Below, in pieces: positions 1 to 7,331 of a DNA stretch of 64,000 nucleotides. The DNA comes from Streptomyces sp. AC550_RSS872. Lineage in GTDB: Bacteria > Actinomycetota > Actinomycetes > Streptomycetales > Streptomycetaceae. Position numbers and translations under genes: made by a program. The notes below the pieces were generated by a model, which searched no databases, was not told the origin of the DNA, and saw nothing but the letters and a program-made list of their open reading frames with translations. How positions within the stretch are numbered: position 1 is the first letter of the stretch; each line of letters opens with the position of its first letter. The DNA lies in assembly GCF_019049285.1 (NCBI RefSeq), contig NZ_JAGMUL010000114.1, positions 94,134 to 158,133 of the forward strand, read 5' to 3'.

Positions 1-1889
1 GTCGTGCCGCCGTACGGCGAGGAGCGCAGGGTGACCGCGATGCCGTGCCGCTGGGCCAGCCGCGCGATCACGAACATGCCGAGCCGCAGGTCGTCGGCGA
101 GCGCCACCACGTCGAACTGCGGCGGCTCGGCCAACTGGGCGTTGAACGAGGCGTAGTCCTCCTCGGACAGCCCGAGGCCACGGTCCTCGACCTCCACGGC
201 CAGCCCCTTGGCCACCATCGCGGCCCGCACCCCGACCGGCGCGGGCGCGGGGGAGTACAGGGTGGCGTTCTCGATCAGCTCGGCCAGCAGATGGATGACG
301 TCCGCCACCGCGGGCGGCGCGAGATGCACCTCCTCCTCGGTGTGTACCTCCACCCGCTGGTACTCGGCGACCTCGCCGACGGCACTGCGCAGGATGTCGA
401 TCAGCGCGACCGGCTCGCTCCAGCTGCGGCCCGGCCGCTCACCGCTGATGATGACGAGGTTCTCCTCGTAGCGGCGCAACTGGCTGGCGGTGGAGTCCAG
501 TTCGTACAGACCCTTGAGGACCTCGGGGTCCTGGTGCGCGCGCTCCAGCGCGTCGAGCTTGGTGAGCTGGAGGTTGACCAGGTTCTGGCTCTGCCGGGCG
601 ATGCCCAGGATGACCTTCTGGAAGCCGCGCCGGGTGTCGGCGAGCTCGACGGCGGTGTGCACGGCGGTGCGCTGTGCGGTGTTGAACGCCTGGGCCACCT
701 GCCCGAGTTCGTCATGACCGTAGTCCAGCGGCGGGGTCGCCAGCTCCACGTCGACGGTCTCGCCCCGCTCCAGCCGCGCCACCACGTCCGGCAGCCGCTC
801 CTGCGCCAGACCGAGGGTCGCCTCGCGCAGTCCGCGCAGCCGTCGGGACAGCGAGCGGGTGATCCGCCAGGACATCCAGACGCACAGCAGCAGCGCGACC
901 AGACCGCCCGCGCTCAGCGACGCCGCCTTGATCAGCAGAGCGCGCGCCTCGTCGCCGCTGCGCTGGAGCAGGGCGGTCGTCTGCTGCCGGATCAGCACCT
1001 CGTACTCGTCGGAGACCTTGACCAGCGCGGCCCGCCACTCCTTCTGCGCGTCCGGAACGGCGATGTCCCCCTCTGCACGCGCCGCCGCCCGGGCGGCGAG
1101 CACCCGGTCCTCGACCTTCTCCAGGGTCCGCCACTGCGGGCTCGCCAGGATCCGCTCGGTCTCCGCCTTGGCGCTCCCGGTGAGCGCGGGAAGGATCTGG
1201 TCGGCGACGAGCCACCGCCGCGTGTTCACCAGCTCGGCGAACTCGGTCCACGTCTTCTCGTCCATCTTCTTCGACGGCGAGGCCAGCGTCAGCAGCGCGT
1301 CCTCCCGGGACACCAGCTCTGCCGCGTGCTCCAGCGAGACAAGAGGGCCCGCCTGCGAGGTCAGGTCGCCGTCGTCGACCTGGGAAAGCTCCTGGAAGGC
1401 GTGGATCTGGTCGTCGATGACCGACGTGTACTGGCCCAGCGCCTGGACGGCCGGGATGTCGGTCGGGTTGTCCACCTGCCCCCGGTAGTACTCCAGGCTG
1501 CTCACGGACGCCACGACCGAGTACAGCCGGTCCTTGATCCGCGAGGGCGCCTGCCGGATCTCCTCCGACTGGGCCAGCAGTTTCGCGACCGCCTTGTCGG
1601 TCCTGGCGCGCTGTGCGTCCAGCGCGGTGCGCGCCTCCGCCTGCCGCGAGGCCAGCCATACGGCCGAGAAGCTGCGCTCCCGTTGCAACGCGAGCGTGGC
1701 ATCGGTGCCCATGGCCCCCGTCGACCTGCTCAGTTCGGTCTGCGACCGCAGCCGCAGCCCCTCCGAGAACATCTGGATCGTCGTCACGCTCCAGACGGCG
1801 GCGAGCGTGACGCTGGGCACCAGCGCCAGGAGGATCAGGGAGAGACGGATGGAGCCGAGGGGGCGCCGGGGACCTGTCCGTGGAGACAT
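1..1889 (-). CDS. Conservon-type nitrate-sensor histidine kinase (CvnA-like), 3' end off window
   Basis: Membrane sensor kinase-like protein; about 630 residues are visible and the C-terminus runs off the left edge. Reading from the ATG at 1889, a membrane segment at about residues 14-36 is followed by a long helical extracytoplasmic region resembling the nitrate/nitrite-sensing (NIT) domain. A second membrane segment lies near residue 330, then HAMP-like sequence. Near residue 543 is a GHKL ATPase N-box (LIENATLYSP) with a later G-rich motif (DRGLGLS). No canonical H-box is obvious, as is usual for these Streptomyces proteins. In conservons the following genes are roadblock, DUF742 and a small GTPase; they would lie to the left, outside the window. 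Confidence 0.85.
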   Translation of the reverse strand, partial: MSPRTGPRRPLGSIRLSLILLALVPSVTLAAVWSVTTIQMFSEGLRLRSQTELSRSTGAMGTDATLALQRERSFSAVWLASRQAEARTALDAQRARTDKAVAKLLAQSEEIRQAPSRIKDRLYSVVASVSSLEYYRGQVDNPTDIPAVQALGQYTSVIDDQIHAFQELSQVDDGDLTSQAGPLVSLEHAAELVSREDALLTLASPSKKMDEKTWTEFAELVNTRRWLVADQILPALTGSAKAETERILASPQWRTLEKVEDRVLAARAAARAEGDIAVPDAQKEWRAALVKVSDEYEVLIRQQTTALLQRSGDEARALLIKAASLSAGGLVALLLCVWMSWRITRSLSRRLRGLREATLGLAQERLPDVVARLERGETVDVELATPPLDYGHDELGQVAQAFNTAQRTAVHTAVELADTRRGFQKVILGIARQSQNLVNLQLTKLDALERAHQDPEVLKGLYELDSTASQLRRYEENLVIISGERPGRSWSEPVALIDILRSAVGEVAEYQRVEVHTEEEVHLAPPAVADVIHLLAELIENATLYSPAPAPVGVRAAMVAKGLAVEVEDRGLGLSEEDYASFNAQLAEPPQFDVVALADDLRLGMFVIARLAQRHGIAVTLRSSPYGGT

Positions 1890-2031
1890 TGTCGTCCTAG
1901 GGCGATCAGCGGAGGGCGGGGAGCGGAAGGGGGGACGAGCGCTGGGGGTGCGCAGGATGCTATCCGTACAAGTGAGCGTACGCGTCACGCGTGACCGAAT
2001 CTTTGGCGACACCGTCCGTGGAACTGTCCGG

Positions 2032-3027
2032 TCAGCGGGTTCCGTTGGCGGCGAACTTCGCGACCGAGGCGACGTTCGCCTTGGTGACGAATGCCGGGCC
2101 GGTGAGGACGGGGGCCTCGCCACCGCCGAGCGTGTTGCCGTTGGTGCGGTAGAGCCACAGCGAGTCCACCGCGAGATAGCCCTGGAGATACGGCTGCTGG
2201 TCCACCGCGAACTGAACGTCGCCGGCCTGGACCGCCTGTGCCAATCCCTCATTGAGGTCGAACGTCGCGACACGGGCCTTGCTGTCGGCCTCCTGGGCCG
2301 ACTTCACCGCGGCCAGCGCGAACTGGGCGCCGTTCGTGACGACTTCGTCGAAACTCGGGTCCTGGGAGAGCCGCGCCGCGACGGTGGCGGTGACCGCGTC
2401 CATGTCGGTGCCGTCCACGTAGAGGTTCTCGGTCTCGCCGCCGAACGCCTTCTTCACGCCCGCACAGCGCGCCTCCAGGGCGACGTTGCCGCGCTCGTGG
2501 ATGACACACAGGGCGTGCTTGGCCTGGAGGTCGTCCAGCTTGTCGCCGACGGCCCGGCCCGCGACGCTCTCGTCCTGGCCGAAGTACCCGAGGAGACCCG
2601 CCGACTGCCATTCGTCTATACCAGAGTTGAGACCGACCACGGGTATGCCCGCCGCCCGCGCCTCGGCGACCGGACCGGCCATCGCCGTCGGCTTGGCCAG
2701 GGTCACCGCGATGCCGTCGACCTTCTGCCTGATCGCGTCCCGCATCAACTCGGCCTGGCCCGTGGGCTCGGAGTCGTGTCCATAGGTCAGCTCGATGTTG
2801 TCCTTGGCGGCCGCCGCCCGGGCGCCCTTCTGCACCAGCTCCCAGAAGGCGTCCCCCTCGCCTCCGTGAGTGATGAGGGCGACCTTCAGCCGTGCGGTGC
2901 CCGCCGCGTCCGCGCTCGACGCGTCGTCGGTCGCGCCGACGGCGGAGCAGCCGGCCAGCAGCAGACAGGCCGCGGCCGTGACGGCCGCGGCGCGAGTGAA
3001 AGCGAAGGAGGGGGGTGGGGTCTTCAT
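2032..3027 (-). CDS. Sugar-type ABC substrate-binding lipoprotein (periplasmic-binding protein 4 family)
   Basis: 331 residues. The N-terminus has a lipoprotein signal peptide with lipobox LLAGC, placing the lipidated Cys at residue 26. The mature part resembles the ribose/galactose-type periplasmic-binding fold (stretches VALITHGGEGDAFW, DGIAVTLAKP, GIPVVGLNSG and a late YLQGYLAVDSL). It should sit outside the membrane and bind a sugar or similar small ligand. There are no permease or ATPase genes beside it, so it is an orphan that either serves a distant transporter or feeds a sensor; the neighbouring sensor kinase at 1-1889 is on the same strand. The ligand cannot be deduced. Confidence 0.8.
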   Translation of the reverse strand: MKTPPPSFAFTRAAAVTAAACLLLAGCSAVGATDDASSADAAGTARLKVALITHGGEGDAFWELVQKGARAAAAKDNIELTYGHDSEPTGQAELMRDAIRQKVDGIAVTLAKPTAMAGPVAEARAAGIPVVGLNSGIDEWQSAGLLGYFGQDESVAGRAVGDKLDDLQAKHALCVIHERGNVALEARCAGVKKAFGGETENLYVDGTDMDAVTATVAARLSQDPSFDEVVTNGAQFALAAVKSAQEADSKARVATFDLNEGLAQAVQAGDVQFAVDQQPYLQGYLAVDSLWLYRTNGNTLGGGEAPVLTGPAFVTKANVASVAKFAANGTR

Positions 3028-3254
3028 GAGGGTGCGGCACCTCGCTGTGCGGCCGAGCCGGAGGAACGAACGAGAGCGCGGCCGGAGTCGAACGGGGAGG
3101 TCCCCGGCCTGGTGAACTCTCGCTGGGGCGGAGCCAATCGCGTGTGACCACCGGTAGTCAAGTATGCAACCACGTGGTGTGAGTCGATGCTGTCACATCG
3201 TGATGCACCGCTGGCGGGAGGCCGGACCGACGCCCGCCCCTCGTCCCGGAAAAT

Positions 3255-3350
3255 CACCTCGCTACCCGTACCGTCCGGACGCCACTGGTGAACCTGGACG
3301 ATGCTGGCTCGACAAGGTCCAGACCAGTGAAAAACTCCCCGGCCTCGTCC
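3255..3350 (-). pseudogene. Remnant of a DUF574-type SAM methyltransferase C-terminus
   Basis: On the minus strand one frame reads EFFTGLDLVEP. One base further on, a second frame continues IVQVHQWRPDG. Together these match what I recall as the C-terminal signature of Streptomyces DUF574 (Methyltransf_19) proteins (FF-x-G-LELVEPG-V-x-W-RPD). A single missing base after the EP codons separates the two halves, and I cannot recognise the N-terminal 200 or so residues upstream. I read it as a decayed, truncated gene. It is short, so chance similarity is possible. Confidence 0.45.
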
Positions 3351-3442
3351 GGCGCGAAGTCGGCGGTGGCGATGGACCACGATCCCGACGGCGTCGTCCT
3401 CGTCAGTCGCGGGGCACTGGACGGCCGACGGTCACCACGCCC

Positions 3443-3495
3443 ACCCAGGGGCGCGGGGAACTGAGCGACCAGCCCCCACGTACCCGCACCCGCCA
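3443..3495. repeat. Dispersed Streptomyces intergenic repeat (GGGGCGCGGGGAACTG type)
   Basis: The stretch beginning CCCAGGGGCGCGGGGAACTG and continuing with GCGACCAGCCCCCAC is one I recognise as recurring in intergenic regions of many Streptomyces chromosomes. Recognition is from memory, not a search. It sits between the methyltransferase remnant and the DUF6114 gene. The remainder of 3028-3534 holds nothing else I can name. Confidence 0.5.
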
Positions 3496-3534
3496 GAACA
3501 CCCGGCCCCCACGACGCTACGGAGGGACCCTGGT

Positions 3535-3978
3535 TCAGGCGGGCTCCCCGGCCTCCTGGCCGACCGTCGCGGCAACCCCCTTCTCCCGCCGCGGCCGCCG
3601 CCGGCGCCACCGCCTCGGTTCTTCATCCGGGAGCCACCCAAAAGCGAGGCAACTCCCCACGACCCCAAGAAGCAGCCCCACAAAGAACCCGCCCAGATTC
3701 GACGTGAGCCAGCTCCCCAGTGCCACCAACACCCCGGTGACCGAATAAAAGAGCCGCTGCGCAGGATTGAAAAGGATCAGCAGACCCAGCAACACCATCA
3801 GCGTCGGCAACAGATACCCGGCCAGCCCCTGCATACCGGCATGCAGCATGACCTTCACGGACGCCTTCATGGTGAGCAGAACCTCCGCCCCGCCCAGCGC
3901 GAGCAACACCCCGCCCCAGAACGGCCGATCGGCCCGCCAGCGACGGAAGGCCGACCGGAATCCCGTACGCGGACTCAT
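3535..3978 (-). CDS. DUF6114 membrane protein
   Basis: 147 residues with about four hydrophobic segments (for example GVLLALGGAEVLL, LPTLMVLLGLLILF, VTGVLVALGSWL, GFFVGLLLGVVGSCLAF) and a very basic C-terminal tail rich in Arg, so a small multi-pass membrane protein. It matches the Streptomyces DUF6114 family, whose members usually follow a DUF6230 gene, as here. The chosen ATG at 3978 shares its A with the upstream TGA stop (TGATG), which suggests translational coupling; a TTG at 3984 is the alternative. Function unknown; the pairing suggests a two-component envelope structure. Confidence 0.75.
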   Translation of the reverse strand: MSPRTGFRSAFRRWRADRPFWGGVLLALGGAEVLLTMKASVKVMLHAGMQGLAGYLLPTLMVLLGLLILFNPAQRLFYSVTGVLVALGSWLTSNLGGFFVGLLLGVVGSCLAFGWLPDEEPRRWRRRRPRREKGVAATVGQEAGEPA

Positions 3979-4670
3979 CAGCAACCCGTACTGCTGAAAC
4001 CGAGTTTCAGCCCCGGAAGCTTGAAGACACCCGCAGTCGTCGCATAGTTGGTCTGCCGCAGATCGGCGATGCGCACAGTGTCCGCCTGCTGACTGAAGAC
4101 ACCGATCGGCCCCTTCACCCCGGCCTTGGTCAACGTACTCGCATCGTTGCCGATCTCGATGTTGCTGAACGCCGCGTCACCCGACAACTCCGTCGAGTCG
4201 GTGGTCAGATCGCTCGCGGACACCTTCTCCCTCCCACCGCCCGCGGTGATGAGCAGGTTCGTCCCACCGAGATCCACGCTCTGGCACAGCTTCGTGAGCG
4301 TCGCGTTCTTGATGGCGGACGTGACCACCAGCACCTGCCCACCGGTGTCACCCGCGTTGGGACTGCCCGGCGCCATCTCGTCGAGCCCGCCGAACTGCTC
4401 GAACCCGGTGCCGTTGAGCTCGGTCGCGGTGACGGTGAAGGGCATGCCGGAGATCGCGAACTGCACGCCCAGCGCTCCCTCGGCGGTGAGCACCGCGAGG
4501 GCGCCGGCGACGAGGGTGGCCGGTACCGCCATCACGGCGGCTCGGCGCGCCCGGACCCGCCCGCGTCTCGCGGGGGCGTCGGGGGTTTCGGACGCTTCGG
4601 ACACGGAACCGCTTTCCGGGTTCTCGGGGGTGTTGTCGGCGGACGAGGTGGCGTCCGAGGACGAGGCCAT
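3978..4670 (-). CDS. DUF6230 exported/membrane-anchored protein
   Basis: 230 residues. After an acidic Ser/Thr-rich N-terminal extension and a basic patch (RRGRVRARRAAVMAVP) comes one hydrophobic segment (VPATLVAGALAVLTAEGALG), then a long extracytoplasmic domain rich in beta-prone sequence. This is the DUF6230 family, often mis-labelled cholesterol esterase in Streptomyces genomes; no hydrolase motif is visible. The ATG at 4670 has GGGAG a few bases upstream and is preferred over Met codons further upstream. It is followed by the coupled DUF6114 gene. Role unknown. Confidence 0.75.
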   Translation of the reverse strand: MASSSDATSSADNTPENPESGSVSEASETPDAPARRGRVRARRAAVMAVPATLVAGALAVLTAEGALGVQFAISGMPFTVTATELNGTGFEQFGGLDEMAPGSPNAGDTGGQVLVVTSAIKNATLTKLCQSVDLGGTNLLITAGGGREKVSASDLTTDSTELSGDAAFSNIEIGNDASTLTKAGVKGPIGVFSQQADTVRIADLRQTNYATTAGVFKLPGLKLGFSSTGC

Positions 4671-5189
4671 AACTGCTCCCAGGTGCATTAAGTGCGGGTA
4701 GGGCATCAGCGGCACGTTGTCCTGGCGCGGACAGCGCCCACGGCGCACGCCCCTCGCAACTCCCGGCGGGTGCAAGGGCTTTCTCGTACTCCGCAGTAGC
4801 CTGCCGGGAAGTTACCGGTGGTTACAGCTGAGGGTCAAGGCAGCTGTGAAAAAAGGGTGTTGATTGTGCGTCACCTGTGACTCCAAGGCTTCCGCGGCGC
4901 CCTCGGGCAACCGTCGGAACCCATTCGGCACCATCAACTCCCCACCGGATCCTTGACGTTGACTGACACTCAGGTCTACAACTTGCCCTGGCTCCCCCCT
5001 GGATCCGTGGCGCCGGATCCGCCGCCGCGTGGCCTCCGCCCGCGTTCCCGGACCTGATGTCCTTCACATTCCGCGAGATCACTCCACGGCGCCGTCACGG
5101 CCGCTTCCCCCCTCGGTCCGTGCCGGACGCCCCCCGCCGGGTCCGGCCGGAGCCCTCCCCAGGGTCTCCGGCCGGTCACCGGCCGGGCC

Positions 5190-5240
5190 GCCGTTGCCGG
5201 TCCGTGACGTAAGGAGAAGGCGCCACGGACCGGCAACGGC
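5190..5240. other. Strong 17-bp perfect inverted repeat in a 666-bp gene-free stretch (4671-5336)
   Basis: GCCGTTGCCGGTCCGTG (5190-5206) and its exact complement CACGGACCGGCAACGGC (5224-5240) flank a 17-nt loop that contains AAGGAGAAGG, a Shine-Dalgarno-like string. It lies between divergent genes, so it cannot be a plain 3' terminator for either. It may be a 5'-UTR structure of the secreted protein gene at 5337 or a barrier element. Smaller inverted repeats sit nearby, for example GGATCC...GGATCC at 5001-5020. I see no convincing gene in 4671-5336. Confidence 0.6.
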
Positions 5241-5336
5241 ACACCCCGACTCGCGCAACCCCCCACCCCTCAAACCCCTGAGCGGCACAGCTGCCCTCAG
5301 GGCACACCCCCGCAACGAAAGCCGAGGTACCTCCCC

Positions 5337-5990
5337 ATGCGCACCCGCACCCTCCTCACCCTGGCCGGCACCGTCGCCGCCCTCACCCTTCCCCTGGCAG
5401 GCCCCGCGTCCGCGGCCGACGGCACCGTCCTCACCACCGGCTCCGTCGGTGGTACGGCCGTCGCGGCCGGCGAGGTCCTCACCGCGCCGCTGGCGAGCGG
5501 CACCGCCGCCACGTTCTACTCCAGCGCGACCGGTACGAGCGGTATCTCCTGCAAGTCGTCGCAGTTCACGGCCACCGTGACGGACAACCCGAGCGCACCA
5601 GGCACCGCGACGGAGTCGGTCTCCGCGCACACCTTCGACGCCGCCAGCTGCACCACCAACGTGGTCGGCGTGCTCGGCGTCACCGGCATCACGGTCAACA
5701 ACCTGCCGTACAGCGCCGCCGTGTCCTCCGACGGCACCGTCACCGTCACGCCCGCCGAGGGCTCCGCCATCCAGACGACGGTCGTCCTGCGGACCCTGCT
5801 GGGCAGCATCAACTGCGTCTACCAGGCCCCCAGCCTGTCCGGCACGGCGAGCAACGACGACAACACCATCAACTTCGCCGGCGCCCGGTTCACCAAGGTC
5901 TCCGGCTCGTCCCTGTGCTTCGCCAACGGCTACTTCACCGCCAAGTACGCCCCGGTGACCGCCGGCGGCGCAGCGGTGTACGTCAACTGA
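5337..5990 (+). CDS. Secreted protein of unknown function
   Basis: 217 residues. A clear Sec signal peptide (MRTRTLLTLAGTVAALTLPL, cleavage likely after ASA near residue 27) precedes a Thr/Ser/Ala/Val-rich, beta-prone mature domain with several Cys that could form disulfides (ISCKSS, ASCTTN, INCVYQ, SSLCFANG). Its composition resembles small secreted Streptomyces proteins of unknown role; I recognise no catalytic motif. GAGG at 5324-5327 gives a reasonable ribosome-binding site for the ATG. It is convergent with the AA10 gene, 18 bases away. Confidence 0.75.
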   Translation: MRTRTLLTLAGTVAALTLPLAGPASAADGTVLTTGSVGGTAVAAGEVLTAPLASGTAATFYSSATGTSGISCKSSQFTATVTDNPSAPGTATESVSAHTFDAASCTTNVVGVLGVTGITVNNLPYSAAVSSDGTVTVTPAEGSAIQTTVVLRTLLGSINCVYQAPSLSGTASNDDNTINFAGARFTKVSGSSLCFANGYFTAKYAPVTAGGAAVYVN

Positions 5991-6008
5991 CGCCCGCAGC
6001 GCCGGAGT

Positions 6009-6932
6009 TCACCTCCTGCGCAGCCGCAGTGCCAGGGCGGCGCCGCCGGTGAGCACCAGCACCGCGGCGGCGCCGCCCGCCAGCATCGGCGTCGAGGGCC
6101 GCGTACTGGTGCCGCCGGTGTTCGCCACCGGCGTGCTGTCAGGCGCGGCGGCGTTCCGCGTACGCCGGCTCTCCGCGTCGACGGAGGCGGAAGGTGCCGG
6201 TGAGACGGTCTTGCGCGGCTCGGCCGCCGACGAAGGGCTCGCGGTCGTACGGCCGTTGTCCCGGCCCGCGTCGCCGCCTCCGCTCGCCGGGAACACCACG
6301 TCCGAGCACGAGTAGTACGTGTCCGGCGTACTGCTGTTCTGCCAGATCGTGTACAGCACATGCCGCCCGGTCCGGTCGGACGGCAGTGTCGCCCTGATCC
6401 GGTACGCCCCGTTCGTCAACGCGGGATCCTTCACCTGCGCGAACGGCTTCTCCGGCAGGTCGGACCAGGACAGCGGCTTCGCCGGGTCGTAGCCGGGCTC
6501 GGTGAGGTAGAGCTTGAACGTGCCGGTGTGCGGGATCGTCGAGACGTACCGCATGGTCAGGTCGGCCCCCGGCGTGAGCCGGGTCGACGGCCAGTCGGCG
6601 CGGGCGAGGTCGAGACCCCGGTAGACGGGCAGTCCGCCGCTGCACAACTCCCCGTCGGGGACGACCTGTCGGTCCCGGCCGCTCACGTTCGCGATCCGAA
6701 GGTTGTCCCAGGCCGTGAAGGGCGCCCCGTTCGACGCGACCGCCGCCCGGCAGGCCGCCGACCGGGACGCGCTGCCGCCGTCGGGGGAGCAGGCGTACAC
6801 CCGGCTGACCGGATCCGTCGGCGCACCGTGCGCACGGGCGGGTCCCGCCGCCCACGCCGTGAGCAGCAGGGGTGTGACGGCGGTGGCCGCCAGGGCGGTG
6901 CGGTGCGATCTCATCCAGGGCATCCGGGACAT
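6009..6932 (-). CDS. AA10 lytic polysaccharide monooxygenase (chitin-binding protein) with C-terminal sorting-like tail
   Basis: 307 residues. The signal peptide ends in ARA, exposing His35 as the mature N-terminus, the first residue of the copper histidine brace; His135 (STIPHTG) is the likely second. The segment YTIWQNSSTPDTYYSCSDV is typical of AA10 enzymes, which oxidatively cleave chitin or cellulose. After a Ser/Thr/Pro linker the C-terminus has VANTGG, a hydrophobic stretch (MLAGGAAAVLVLTGGAALAL) and RLRRR, the layout of a sortase signal of the LAXTG type with Val for Leu. So it may be wall-anchored rather than freely secreted, which is unusual for this family. Confidence 0.88.
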   Translation of the reverse strand: MSRMPWMRSHRTALAATAVTPLLLTAWAAGPARAHGAPTDPVSRVYACSPDGGSASRSAACRAAVASNGAPFTAWDNLRIANVSGRDRQVVPDGELCSGGLPVYRGLDLARADWPSTRLTPGADLTMRYVSTIPHTGTFKLYLTEPGYDPAKPLSWSDLPEKPFAQVKDPALTNGAYRIRATLPSDRTGRHVLYTIWQNSSTPDTYYSCSDVVFPASGGGDAGRDNGRTTASPSSAAEPRKTVSPAPSASVDAESRRTRNAAAPDSTPVANTGGTSTRPSTPMLAGGAAAVLVLTGGAALALRLRRR

Positions 6933-7331
6933 CCGGAACGTCTCCTCGGCCGGCGCGGGAAGGGTCCTTGTGCAGTACGGGAACCAGGCCCGGCGTGTTC
7001 ACCGCGCGACGAGCGGGGGCAAAGCCCGGCATTACCGGTCAACCGTCCGACGTAGAGGGTGGGTTTCCAGCCGGATCGAGGGTTTCCCCTGTATCCCGAT
7101 GACCTTCTCTTTGCCTATCGTTCGACCACAGCTGACCCACAGGCAACCCCGAACGGGTCGTAGCTCGCGCCAGGCCGGCCGCCGCGCCCCCGCGTCTTCG
7201 CACTGCCCCACCTGCGTTTCCCGCACTGCCCCACCCGCCTTCTCGGCGTACCCCCCGCTGCTTCGAGGACGAAGCGAATCGACCGCCGCTCCGCGCTGCC
7301 CGGAGTACGGCCGGCCACGAAAGGCACACCC
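6933..7331. promoter_or_regulatory. Divergent intergenic region between the LPMO and subtilase genes
   Basis: 399 bases separate the two divergent starts, so promoters for both should lie here. I looked for the DasR-type palindrome expected at chitin-utilisation genes and did not find a convincing one. GAAAGG just before the TTG at 7332 is a plausible ribosome-binding site. Nothing else can be supported. Confidence 0.4.

Noticed and set aside
45..1994. Long plus-strand open frames opposite the sensor kinase
   Set aside because: Composition is shadow-like (Arg, Gly, His, Gln rich) and the minus strand encodes a clear NIT/HAMP/ATPase protein.
5029..5630. Pairs of 183-codon open frames in the 4.7-5.6 kb region
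   Set aside because: Pro/Arg/Ser-rich noise caused by high GC; no start signals, and they overlap the secreted protein gene.
6933..7331. DasR-type operator for the LPMO
   Set aside because: No sequence close to the known palindrome could be found in the region.
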